Shown piece by piece: positions 56,426-64,000 of a stretch of DNA of 64,000 nt. This DNA comes from Pseudomethylobacillus aquaticus (GTDB taxonomy: Bacteria > Pseudomonadota > Gammaproteobacteria > Burkholderiales > Methylophilaceae). The stretch spans positions 79,530 to 143,529 of the forward strand of contig NZ_RJVP01000007.1 in NCBI RefSeq assembly GCF_003730115.1. The letters run 5' to 3'. The notes under the pieces were generated by a model that ran no database searches, was not told the DNA's origin, and saw nothing but the letters and a program-made list of their open reading frames with translations. The position numbers and the translations under genes were made by a program. The first letter of the stretch is position 1. Every line of letters starts with the position of its first letter.

Positions 56426-57174
56426 CTTGCCCCGTCCACCAAATAGCGCAGACCGTGCAGCACCAGATGTGGCTCCAGTTCGATGTGCTTGTTGATCCCT
56501 TGCGCACGCAACCATGCCAGCAATGCCGGGCCATCACCGCCACTGATCAGGCAATGCGGTGCACTGCCAGCCTGCTGTTGCAGGCGATGGTGCATGTTCA
56601 ATACCGCACCACCGATAGCCGCCAGCGCGCCACTGCTGACCGCATCTGCGGTCGTCTGCGGGAAATCCAGCACTGCTCCAAGCGGGGCATCCACTCCGGC
56701 TGTGCCTTGTGCGAGTGACTGACGCATCAGACGCAGACCAGGTACGATCAAGCCGCCCAGAAACACAGCCTGGTCCAGCGCCGCATCATGATGCAAGGCA
56801 TCGATGGTGACCGCAGTGCCGGCATTGACCACCACGCAACTGCCTCGCAAGCGCTGCCAGGCCCCCACCAAGGCTGCCCAGCGATCTGCCCCAAGCTGGC
56901 GAGGCTGGCGATAGCGATTGCGCACACCACCTGCTGATGCACTGGCGGTCAGCCATTGCACTGTCACACCCAGTGGTTGCAACAAACGGGCCAGATGCTC
57001 GGCACGTGCTGCGCCCGCCACGTTGCACACGATGACACGGGTGGCCAACTGCCAGGCGGCGGGCGGTGCATTGAATGCCAGATTAAGGGCGGCATCATGC
57101 GCCTGCAAAGTGCCCGCAAGGTCGAACAAGGCCCACTTGGTGCGTGTATTACCGCTGTCAATGGCGAGCAACAT
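56422..57174 (-). CDS. coaX: Type III pantothenate kinase
   Basis: A 250-residue kinase of the first CoA step from pantothenate. The ASKHA-fold motifs are present: MLLAIDSGNTRTKWALFD (phosphate 1), GADRWAALVGAWQ, VVNAGTAVTIDAL and FLGGLIVPGLRLMRQSL. Type III enzymes are feedback-resistant and use ammonium or potassium. The ATG shares a base with the birA stop, and the 3' end overlaps the SPOR gene. It complements the pan genes elsewhere in this window. Confidence 0.95.
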   Translation of the reverse strand: MLLAIDSGNTRTKWALFDLAGTLQAHDAALNLAFNAPPAAWQLATRVIVCNVAGAARAEHLARLLQPLGVTVQWLTASASAGGVRNRYRQPRQLGADRWAALVGAWQRLRGSCVVVNAGTAVTIDALHHDAALDQAVFLGGLIVPGLRLMRQSLAQGTAGVDAPLGAVLDFPQTTADAVSSGALAAIGGAVLNMHHRLQQQAGSAPHCLISGGDGPALLAWLRAQGINKHIELEPHLVLHGLRYLVDGAR

Positions 57175-58163
57175 CAGCCTGTTCCCCGCAAACTGATCTC
57201 GCCGGAGGAGAAACGCTGTATACCTTGGGCCGTCTCGACCAGCAACACGCCGTCCGGCGCCACGCCGCGCACGGTGCCGTGCACTTCACGGCTGTCCGGC
57301 ATCAGCATGCGCACGGCTTTGTCCTGATAGGCGTGCTGCCGCTGCCATTGCTCACGCAGCGGTTCGAACCCATGCTGCTCAAAACTCAGCAACACCTCGC
57401 CCAGCTCGCGCAGTAGCAGGCCCAGCAGCTCATTGGGGTCGATGGCCTCATCGCGTACGTCCTGCAAAGCAGCCGCAGGCTGATCGATCTGACGTCGCAG
57501 CGCTTCGGGCAAACGCAGATTAAGGCCGATGCCGATCACAGCGGCACTGGGGCCTTCCATATCGCCCTGCAGCTCGATGAGGATGCCGGACAGCTTGTGA
57601 TAATGACCGTCCTGCTCCAGCAGCAGGTCATTCGGCCATTTAAGTTTTACAGCATGGACTCCGTAGGCATGCAGTGCGCGCACCATGGCCACACCCACAG
57701 CAAGACTCAGCCCGGACAAGGCTTGCGCCCCGGATTGAAACCGCCATAACAGCGAGAAGGTGAGACTCGCTCCCAGACCGGCCTGCCACACGCGGCCACG
57801 GCGACCGCGACCACCGGTTTGCAAGGTGGCCGCCACGCAACTGGCCTGTGCAGCGCCAGCGGCAGCTCGTTGCATCAGGTAACTGTTGGTAGACTCGATG
57901 CGATCATGCAGCTCTACATTGAAGCGCACAGGCGTTACGCCGATCGCCGCCAATATCGCTTCACGATCCAGCAGCTTGACGGCTTCGGGTAAACGGTAGC
58001 CGCGTCCGCGCACCGAATACAGTGCCACACCCAAGGCCTCGGCCTCCTGCAAGGCATTCCAGACCGTGGCACGCGTCACACCGAAATGGCGTGCGATCGC
58101 CTCGCCGGAATGAAAACGTCCGTCAGCAAGCAAGCGCAGGATGGGGAAAGTGAGTTGATTCAT
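57174..58163 (-). CDS. birA: Biotin--protein ligase / biotin operon repressor BirA
   Basis: A 329-residue protein that biotinylates carboxyl carrier proteins and, with its N-terminal DNA-binding domain, represses biotin genes. The HTH is visible (SGEAIARHFGVTRATVWNAL), followed by the ligase core: ESTNSYLMQRAAAG, TLQTGGRGRRGRVWQAGLGA (biotin-AMP loop), LSLAVGVAMVRAL and LKWPNDLLLE with KLSGILIELQG. The ATG at 58163 follows an alternative TTG two codons upstream. Its stop overlaps coaX by one base. The two are often adjacent. Confidence 0.95.
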   Translation of the reverse strand: MNQLTFPILRLLADGRFHSGEAIARHFGVTRATVWNALQEAEALGVALYSVRGRGYRLPEAVKLLDREAILAAIGVTPVRFNVELHDRIESTNSYLMQRAAAGAAQASCVAATLQTGGRGRRGRVWQAGLGASLTFSLLWRFQSGAQALSGLSLAVGVAMVRALHAYGVHAVKLKWPNDLLLEQDGHYHKLSGILIELQGDMEGPSAAVIGIGLNLRLPEALRRQIDQPAAALQDVRDEAIDPNELLGLLLRELGEVLLSFEQHGFEPLREQWQRQHAYQDKAVRMLMPDSREVHGTVRGVAPDGVLLVETAQGIQRFSSGEISLRGTG

Positions 58164-58263
58164 AGGCAAGGTTGAATAGCTGCATCGATATTAGCACAGC
58201 GCCTGCGCACCCTGCCCGCTTGCCAGGGTGTAAAATGACGGCAACTCAATCATGTGTACTGTC

Positions 58264-60030
58264 ATGTCTGCCGAAAAACCCGCCATCGCTCCAGCCGCCA
58301 ATTTCATCCGCAATATCGTCGAACGCGATATCGAACAAGGTGTGTACGCCTCACGCCGCTGGGCCGGAGGTCCGGGAGATGCCGCGATGCAGGCCAGCGG
58401 GCAGCCTGATCCAGCCAGGATACGCACGCGTTTCCCGCCTGAGCCGAATGGTTACCTGCATATTGGCCACGCAAAATCCATCTGCCTGAACTTCGGCCTG
58501 GCCGAGCAGTATGGTGGTGTCTGTCACATGCGCTTCGACGACACCAACCCGGAAAAGGAAGAACAGGAATACGTAGACAGCATCACCGAATCCGTCAAAT
58601 GGCTGGGTTACAGCTGGGAAGGGTTTGGCGATAGCCATCTGTATTTCGCCAGTAATTACTTTGATTTCATGTACCGCGCAGCGGAAACGCTGATCGAAGC
58701 GGGCCATGCCTATGTGGATCAACAAACGGCCGACGAGATGCGCGCCAACCGTGGCACCTTGACCGAGCCAGGCAAAGATTCGCCGTTCCGCAATCGCACA
58801 CCGGCCGAGAACCTGGCCCTGTTCCGCGAGATGCGCGATGGCAAGCATGCCGATGGCAGCATGATCCTGCGCGCCAGGATCGACATGGCGTCGCCCAATA
58901 TCAACCTGCGCGATCCGGCCATCTACCGTATCCGCCGTGCCACGCATCACAACACCGGCGACACCTGGTGCATCTACCCTATGTACACCTTCGCCCACCC
59001 GATCGAAGATGCGCTGGAGCAGATCACCCATTCCATCTGCACGCTGGAGTTCGAGGATCAGCGCCCGTTCTACGACTGGCTGTTGGAGCGGCTGGCGGAA
59101 AGCGGTCTATTAGCCCACCCGCTGCCCAAGCAATACGAGTTCTCGCGCCTTAATCTGAGCTATGTGGTGCTGTCCAAGCGCAAATTGATCGAGCTGGTCG
59201 AGAATAAGCATGTCACCGGCTGGGATGACCCACGCCTGCCTACCTTGGCGGGTGCACGCCGCCGCGGTTACACGCCGGAAGGCTTCAAGTTGTTCGCAGA
59301 CCGCATCGGCGTCTCCAAGGCCGATTCCTGGATCGAATACACCATCCTGGAAGACTGCATGCGCGAAGTGCTCAACGAAAGCGCGCAGCGCCGCATCGCC
59401 GTGCTGGACCCGATCAAGCTGGTCATCGACAACTACCCTGCAGACCAGGCTGAAGACTGCTACGCCCCCAACCACCCACAGCAACCTGAGCTGGGCAAGC
59501 GCGTGGTTAAACTGTCAAAAGAACTGTGGATCGAGCGCGAAGACTTTATGGAAGTCCCCAGCAAAGGTTATTTCCGTCTTTTTCCAGACAACATGGTGCG
59601 TCTGCGCTATGGCTATGTGGTCAAGTGCACAGGCTTTGAAACAGACGCGGATGGCAAGGTGACCATCGTGCATTGCGATTACCTGCCAGACACCAAGTCG
59701 GGCACGCCCGGAGCGGACGCCATCAAGGTCAAGGGCAATATCCACTGGGTATCGGCTGCGCATGCCTACACGGCAGAAGTGCGCCTGTACGACCGCCTGT
59801 TCAAGACGGCACACCCTGGCGCGGGCGACAGCAATTATCTGGACGATCTCAATCCTGCTTCTCTGCACGTCATCACGGCACAGCTAGAAGCCTCTCTCAA
59901 GGATGCAAAGCCTGAGGAGTGTTTCCAGTTCGAACGGCACGGTTATTTTGTGGCGGACAAACAAGACAGCGTGGCTGGGCAGCCGGTGTTCAACCGCACG
60001 GTGACCTTGCGCGACGCCTGGCAGAAATAA
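58264..60030 (+). CDS. glnS: Glutamine--tRNA ligase
   Basis: A 588-residue class I synthetase. The HIGH motif is PPEPNGYLHIGHAKSI; LEFEDQRPFYDWLLERL and the KMSKS-like VVLSKRKLIELVENK follow in the order expected. C-terminal beta-barrel anticodon-binding domains (FRLFPDNMVRLRYGYVVKC) complete the protein. Length is in the normal range. ATG 58264 was chosen; ATG 58252, four codons upstream, is possible. A strong intrinsic terminator follows. With a GlnRS present, Gln-tRNA need not be formed through amidation. Confidence 0.96.
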   Translation: MSAEKPAIAPAANFIRNIVERDIEQGVYASRRWAGGPGDAAMQASGQPDPARIRTRFPPEPNGYLHIGHAKSICLNFGLAEQYGGVCHMRFDDTNPEKEEQEYVDSITESVKWLGYSWEGFGDSHLYFASNYFDFMYRAAETLIEAGHAYVDQQTADEMRANRGTLTEPGKDSPFRNRTPAENLALFREMRDGKHADGSMILRARIDMASPNINLRDPAIYRIRRATHHNTGDTWCIYPMYTFAHPIEDALEQITHSICTLEFEDQRPFYDWLLERLAESGLLAHPLPKQYEFSRLNLSYVVLSKRKLIELVENKHVTGWDDPRLPTLAGARRRGYTPEGFKLFADRIGVSKADSWIEYTILEDCMREVLNESAQRRIAVLDPIKLVIDNYPADQAEDCYAPNHPQQPELGKRVVKLSKELWIEREDFMEVPSKGYFRLFPDNMVRLRYGYVVKCTGFETDADGKVTIVHCDYLPDTKSGTPGADAIKVKGNIHWVSAAHAYTAEVRLYDRLFKTAHPGAGDSNYLDDLNPASLHVITAQLEASLKDAKPEECFQFERHGYFVADKQDSVAGQPVFNRTVTLRDAWQK

Positions 60031-60058
60031 CGACTGCTTTCCGCCATGACTCGCACAT

Positions 60059-60091
60059 GGGATGCCAGTGAATTCACGGCATCCCTTTTTT
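60059..60091 (+). terminator. Intrinsic terminator of glnS
   Basis: A perfect 8-bp stem GGGATGCC/GGCATCCC, extended by inner GTG/CAC pairs, followed by T6. It lies 29 bases after the glnS stop. Confidence 0.9.
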
Positions 60092-60179
60092 ACAGCGGTC
60101 GGTTCGGGAAGAAAGTGCATCAGCTAAAAAAAAGCACGTAAACTCTCGGAATACCAACCCGTCTGGTCAACATGCCTCA

Positions 60180-60764
60180 ATGAAACAATCCGTTCCCCTC
60201 AACAAGGCCTATCGGCTACTCAATCACGGGCCCACGGTGCTGGTCACCACAGCGCATGGTGAACGCCGCAACATCATGGCGGCAGCCTGGAACATGCCAC
60301 TGGATTTCAATCCTCCCAAGATCGCCATTGTGATCGACAAGCAAACCTACACCCGTGCATTGATCGAAGCCTCCGGCAGCTTCGCCATCAACGTGCCCTG
60401 CCACGCGCAGGTCGATATGGTGCTACAGGTGGGTTCCAGCTCTGGACGTGAGCTATGGGGCAGTACGCCGGATAATAAATTCGCCGCTTATGGTGTTTCC
60501 ACGTTCGCGGCCAGCGAGATTGCTGCGCCGCTGGTAGCAGGCTGCGTGGCCTGGCTGGAGTGCCGTGTGATCCCGGAGCCGCATATTCAGAATACCTACG
60601 ATCTATATCTGGGCGAGGTGGTGGCCGCCTGGGCAGATGACAGGGTGTTCTCGGACGGCCGCTGGCACTTTGACGCACATGATGCCATGCGTACCTTGCA
60701 TCATATTGCTGGCGGTGCGTTCATGACGGTCAGCGATCCATTCATGACAGGTAATGTGGATTGA
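60180..60764 (+). CDS. Flavin reductase family (FMN-binding split-barrel) protein
   Basis: A 194-residue flavoprotein. The FMN-binding split-barrel motifs are PTVLVTTAHGERRNIMAAAW, KQTYTRALIEASGSFAIN and NTYDLYLGEVVAAWAD. This family reduces free flavins or acts as a partner oxidoreductase. The gene begins with ATG 60180, and corA follows 12 bases later, probably co-transcribed. No ligand beyond flavin can be assigned. Confidence 0.88.
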   Translation: MKQSVPLNKAYRLLNHGPTVLVTTAHGERRNIMAAAWNMPLDFNPPKIAIVIDKQTYTRALIEASGSFAINVPCHAQVDMVLQVGSSSGRELWGSTPDNKFAAYGVSTFAASEIAAPLVAGCVAWLECRVIPEPHIQNTYDLYLGEVVAAWADDRVFSDGRWHFDAHDAMRTLHHIAGGAFMTVSDPFMTGNVD

Positions 60765-60776
60765 TGTGAGCGGCCA

Positions 60777-61853
60777 ATGAAAAAGTCCAACCGACATCGT
60801 TCCAAAAAGATCGGCATGGCGCCAGGTTCGCTGGTGCATGTGGGTGAAGTCAAAACCGCGCAGCCTGCAGTCAGCATCTTCGGGTTCGCTAAAGATCAGC
60901 TTAGTGAGCGCACACTTAGCACTGAGACATTAGCAAGCCTTGCCCTGCCTGATGCTGGTGAGAAGCTCTGGCTGAATGTGCATGGCGCGCATGATGTGGC
61001 GTTGATCCGCCAGATCGGCCAGTTGTTCCATCTGCATCCGCTGGTCATGGAGGACATTCTCAACACCGACCAGCGCGCCAAGGTGGACCAGTATGGCGAT
61101 TATCTTTACATCGTCACGCGCTGCTTTCACTACGACGCGAAGAAGATGGAGATCGGCTCCGAGCAGATCAGTCTGGTGCTGGGCAAACACTATGTACTCT
61201 CGTTTCAGGAACGTGCCACTGGCTCGTTCGACCCGGTACGCGAACGACTACGTACCGAACACGCTGCGATCCGGGAACAAGGGGCTGACTATCTGGCCTA
61301 TGCCTTGCTGGACGTGGTGGTGGACCGCTATTTTGGCATCCTGGAACAGATGAACGACGCGGCAGAGAACCTGGAAGACCTGTTGTTGCGCAAACCGAAT
61401 GCCGCCTTGCTGACACAGATCCACCTGCTCAAACGCGCCAGCATGGAGCTGCGCCGTGCTGTCTGGCCGCTGCGCGAAGTCATTAATAGCCTGTTACGCA
61501 ATGAAAGCGCCATGTTCAGCCCATCCACCGTGCTGTATCTGCGCGATGTGTATGACCATACCGTGCACTTTATCGAATCGCTGGAAGCCTTGCGTGACCT
61601 GCTGGGTGGCATGATGGACATCTATCTATCCAGCGTCAGCAACCGGGTCAATATGGAAGTGCGGGCGCTGACGGTAGTGACCATGCTGTTCATGCCAGCC
61701 ACGCTGATCTCCGGCATCTTCGGTATGAATTTCGAACATATCCCCTGGCTGGCCGACCTGGACGGCTTCTGGTTTGCGCTCGCCTTGATGGCAAGCATCG
61801 CCAGTCTCATGGGACTGATCTTCTGGCGCCGGCAATGGCTGAGTCGGGGATGA
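60777..61853 (+). CDS. corA: Magnesium/cobalt transport protein CorA
   Basis: A 358-residue pentameric channel subunit for divalent cations. A large cytoplasmic N-terminal domain is followed by two transmembrane spans at the C-terminus. The signature GMN is in GIFGMNFEHIPWL, with TVVTMLFMPATLISGIFG as the first span and FWFALALMASIASLMGLIFW as the second. The protein is a normal CorA length. It faces the msrA gene at its 3' end and follows the flavin-reductase gene. Confidence 0.95.
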   Translation: MKKSNRHRSKKIGMAPGSLVHVGEVKTAQPAVSIFGFAKDQLSERTLSTETLASLALPDAGEKLWLNVHGAHDVALIRQIGQLFHLHPLVMEDILNTDQRAKVDQYGDYLYIVTRCFHYDAKKMEIGSEQISLVLGKHYVLSFQERATGSFDPVRERLRTEHAAIREQGADYLAYALLDVVVDRYFGILEQMNDAAENLEDLLLRKPNAALLTQIHLLKRASMELRRAVWPLREVINSLLRNESAMFSPSTVLYLRDVYDHTVHFIESLEALRDLLGGMMDIYLSSVSNRVNMEVRALTVVTMLFMPATLISGIFGMNFEHIPWLADLDGFWFALALMASIASLMGLIFWRRQWLSRG

Positions 61854-61877
61854 TCTGTACTTGGCCAAATACTTGGC

Positions 61878-62426
61878 TCAATAGCCAATGTCGTCCTTGA
61901 TACGTGCGGCATAGTTCGCGCGGACCTTGTCGATCTTGGGACGAGCCACCGCCATGCAGTAAGGCTGGCGCTGATTGTTGATGTAGTAATACTGGTGGTA
62001 ATCCTCAGCGGGATAGAAGGTGTCTGCTCCGTTGATCTGGGTCACGATGGGGGCCGGCCATAAGCGCTGCTGATCCAGCCTGACTATCATGTCTTGCACC
62101 GCTTGCCGCTGTGTTTCATTCTGGCAAAAAACGGCAGAGCGGTATTGCGTGCCGATATCGTGCCCCTGGCGGTTGGGTGTGGTCGGATCATGTGCCACGA
62201 AGAATATTTCCAGCAGCGCCTCAAACGCGATCTGCTCCGGGTCATAATCGATACGAATCGCCTCGGCATGCCCGGTGTCGCCATTGCACACCTGCTTATA
62301 GGTCGGATTGAGCGTCTGTCCGCCAATGTAGCCAGAAGTCACGCGCTTGACGCCTTGCAGTTGCGAGAACACAGGCTCCAGACACCAAAAGCAACCACCG
62401 GCAAGAATTGCAGTCTGTTCTGACAT
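61878..62426 (-). CDS. msrA: Peptide methionine sulfoxide reductase MsrA
   Basis: A 182-residue repair enzyme that reduces methionine-S-sulfoxide. The catalytic cysteine is in the diagnostic LAGGCFWCLEPVF near residue 10; YIGGQTLNPTYKQVCNGDTGHAEAI and HDPTTPNRQGHDIGTQYRSA are family motifs. The second Cys in GGCFWC is also typical. ATG 62426 has GGAG 9 bases upstream; a further ATG upstream adds 13 residues of no similarity. The resolving cysteine cannot be assigned with certainty. Confidence 0.95.
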   Translation of the reverse strand: MSEQTAILAGGCFWCLEPVFSQLQGVKRVTSGYIGGQTLNPTYKQVCNGDTGHAEAIRIDYDPEQIAFEALLEIFFVAHDPTTPNRQGHDIGTQYRSAVFCQNETQRQAVQDMIVRLDQQRLWPAPIVTQINGADTFYPAEDYHQYYYINNQRQPYCMAVARPKIDKVRANYAARIKDDIGY

Positions 62427-62518
62427 GTTGAAATGCTCCATAGTGTTTTCGGGTTTCGTTATCATTTAGTCATGAAGATTCAGGTTTTCCTTACGTCTGC
62501 ACACGCACGGTCCGCCTT

Positions 62519-63742
62519 ATGCAACTAGCTGCACTTTATCTAGATTTTAATTCCTACTTTGCTTCAGTAGAGCAGCAAATGCGTCCGGAGTTGCGTGGCA
62601 AACCTATTGCAGTATTGCCCGTGGTGGCAGAGACCACCTGCTGCATCGCCGCCAGCTATGAGGCCAAAGCGTTTGGTGTCAAAACCGGTACGCGGGTCAG
62701 CGATGCGCGCAAGCTCTGTCCTGACATCATCATGGTGGAAGGTCGACCGCCTCTATATGTGGAATTCCATCATCGCCTGGTGGAGATCGTGGAATCATGC
62801 ACGCATGTGGAACGCACGCTCTCGATTGACGAGATGGTGTGCATGCTCACCGGCAGCCAACGTCAAGTTGAAAATGCGCTGAAGCTCGCTGCTGCCATCA
62901 AGAAGAAGATCGAATGCGAGGTAGGCTCTTATATCCGTTGCTCCATTGGTATCGCGCCTAACGTGTTCCTGGCTAAGGTCGCTTCCAATATGCAAAAGCC
63001 GGATGGTTGTGTCGTGCTAAGAGCGGAAGACATTCCAGAGAGACTGCTCACGCTTAAGCTACGCGACCTGAATGGCATAGGCAAGCGCATGGAGTCGCGA
63101 CTGATGGAATTTGGCATTGAGTCGGTTGCGGACTTGTACGCTGCCAATCGTCAGCAATTACGCAGTGCCTGGGGCAGCGTGGAGGGTGAGCGCATGTATG
63201 ACAAGTTACGTGGGGTACACGTTGAGTATCAAGCCCATGATAGACGCAGCCTTGGCCATTCACATGTATTGCCACCGGAGTTACGTAATGCTGAATCTGC
63301 GTTGTCCGTGTTGCACCGTCTGTTACAAAAAGCTGCCATGCGCATGCGTAGCTACGGCTTGCAAACATCCAGCATCAGCGTTCGGGTCAAATTTCTGAAT
63401 GCCTCAAGCTGGGTGGCAGAAACCCGCATGAACAGTACCGATGACACGCTGATATTGACTGCCACGCTGGAACAGTTATGGCGACAATACCCTAAGCGCA
63501 AGCATGTGCCTTATGCCGTGGGCATTTCATTTAGCAGCCTGAACACACCTGATCAGTGCAGCATGAGCTTGTTTGGTGAAGTGGTGCAAGGTTCAAAACT
63601 CAATGGGGTATTGGATGAGCTGAATAGTCGTTTTGGTAAAAATACCGTATATCTGGGGCGTGCACATGACGCATTGAAGCACGCGCCCATGCGCATCGCC
63701 TTCAACCACATTCCGGATTTAACAACGGAGAGTGATGAGTAA
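62519..63742 (+). CDS. Y-family DNA polymerase (ImpB/MucB/SamB family, DinB/UmuC-like)
   Basis: A 407-residue translesion polymerase. Catalytic motifs are the D9 in LYLDFNSYFASVEQQ and D104-E105 in LSIDEMV; KLRDLNGIGKRMESRLMEFG is the helix-hairpin-helix. The little-finger domain (RNAESALSVLHRLLQKAAMR) follows. DinB proteins usually are about 350 residues and UmuC about 420, so it is intermediate. No umuD or lexA lies in the window, and no SOS box is visible before it. An orphan polymerase for damage tolerance is likely; its exact subfamily is uncertain. Confidence 0.88.
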   Translation: MQLAALYLDFNSYFASVEQQMRPELRGKPIAVLPVVAETTCCIAASYEAKAFGVKTGTRVSDARKLCPDIIMVEGRPPLYVEFHHRLVEIVESCTHVERTLSIDEMVCMLTGSQRQVENALKLAAAIKKKIECEVGSYIRCSIGIAPNVFLAKVASNMQKPDGCVVLRAEDIPERLLTLKLRDLNGIGKRMESRLMEFGIESVADLYAANRQQLRSAWGSVEGERMYDKLRGVHVEYQAHDRRSLGHSHVLPPELRNAESALSVLHRLLQKAAMRMRSYGLQTSSISVRVKFLNASSWVAETRMNSTDDTLILTATLEQLWRQYPKRKHVPYAVGISFSSLNTPDQCSMSLFGEVVQGSKLNGVLDELNSRFGKNTVYLGRAHDALKHAPMRIAFNHIPDLTTESDE

Positions 63743-63764
63743 ATACTTTATCGCTATACGCAAA

Positions 63765-63794
63765 GATTGAGGGTGCTAGGATTGAGGGTGCTAG
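63765..63794. repeat. Perfect 15-base tandem duplication after the polymerase gene
   Basis: GATTGAGGGTGCTAG occurs twice in direct succession. It lies between the polymerase stop and the rRNA terminator. A slippage duplication is the simplest explanation. Confidence 0.75.
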
Positions 63795-63815
63795 AACCCT
63801 GATCTAGGGTAGACA

Positions 63816-63846
63816 GAAAAACAAAAAGCCCTCCGAAGAGGGCTTT
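63816..63846 (-). terminator. Intrinsic terminator of the rRNA operon
   Basis: Minus strand: a 9-bp stem AAAGCCCTC/GAGGGCTTT with a TTCG tetraloop, followed by TTGTTTTT. It lies about 30 bases after the 5S rRNA. Confidence 0.92.
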
Positions 63847-63877
63847 CTGTTGCCTCGAACTAACGAGGTGATGTAAG

Positions 63878-63994
63878 AGCCTGGCGGTGACCTACTTTCG
63901 CATGCGAGAAGCACACTATCATTGGCGCAGATTCGTTTCACGGCCCTGTTCGAGATGGGAAGGGGTGGGTCCAAATCGCTATGGCCGCCAGACA
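63878..63994 (-). rRNA. rrf: 5S ribosomal RNA
   Basis: About 117 bases on the minus strand. The sequence begins TGTCTGGCGGCCATAGCG, includes the conserved CCCACCCCTTCCCATCTCGA and GATAGTGTG segments, and ends AGTAGGTCACCGCCAGGC; the ends pair as expected. It is followed by an intrinsic terminator, so this is the last gene of an rRNA operon that extends beyond the right edge. Exact ends may be off by 1-3 bases. Confidence 0.93.
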
Positions 63995-64000
63995 TAACCG

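Noticed and set aside
63804..63995. 63-codon minus-strand ORF at the right end
   Set aside because: It is a reading of the 5S rRNA and its terminator.

Overview
This 64-kb window is a chromosomal segment of a betaproteobacterium. Three gene orders support that: infC-rpmI-rplT-pheS-pheT-ihfA-merR-tRNA(Pro); pcnB-folK-deoxynucleoside kinase-panB-panC; and aceE-aceF-lpdA in which both E2 and E3 carry a lipoyl domain. Base composition looks moderately GC-rich (by eye 55-60 percent). A Methylophilaceae/Nitrosomonadales-type organism is my best guess, but that is inference; no 16S gene is present.

Layout. 1-5.2 kb (minus strand): left-truncated type I-E CRISPR-Cas operon, cas3, an unrecognised 58-codon membrane-protein ORF, cse1, cse2 and the start of cas7e; no CRISPR array is visible. 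5.5-12.5 kb (plus): RNA and cofactor genes pcnB, folK, a deoxynucleoside kinase, panB, panC, panD, rsfS, rlmH and a photolyase. 12.7-15.1 kb: exported trypsin-like protease with TPRs, a zinc-ribbon protein and a Sel1-repeat protein. 15.1-23.2 kb (minus): translation block with tRNA-Pro, merR-type regulator, ihfA, pheT, pheS, rplT, rpmI, infC, thrS and tRNA-Val. 23.4-28.6 kb (plus): small membrane protein, NarL-type response regulator, hybrid histidine kinase and TonB-dependent receptor. 28.8-36.5 kb (mostly minus): alternative oxidase, tRNA-Lys, ffh, divergent ypjD-like gene, HAD phosphatase, EamA exporter, leuA and pssA. 36.6-45.3 kb (plus): tgt, yajC, secD, secF, a CorB/CorC-like protein, clpS and clpA. 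45.3-49.3 kb (minus): GST-like protein, pyrD, Crp/Fnr regulator and M17 aminopeptidase. 49.3-55.4 kb (plus): pyruvate dehydrogenase complex. 55.4-58.2 kb (minus): Ala/Lys-rich protein, SPOR-domain protein, coaX and birA. 58.2-64 kb: glnS, flavin reductase-like protein, corA, msrA, an orphan Y-family polymerase and a 5S rRNA that marks the 3' end of an rRNA operon entering from the right.

Most of the window is core metabolism and translation. Pantothenate synthesis (panB, panC, panD), pantothenate kinase (coaX) and the CoA- and lipoate-using pyruvate dehydrogenase complex form one functional thread; tRNA charging (pheST, thrS, glnS), tRNA modification (tgt) and ribosome assembly or maintenance (rsfS, rlmH, infC) form another; yajC-secDF and ffh serve protein export. 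The strongest unexplained signal is in pheS: its 5' third (about 19190-19677) is conspicuously AT-rich, uses different codons, and encodes an extra N-terminal module of about 74 residues before an otherwise complete PheS. The second is the small membrane ORF inside the type I-E operon, whose stop codon overlaps the TTG start of cse1 and which contains the cse1 ribosome-binding site.
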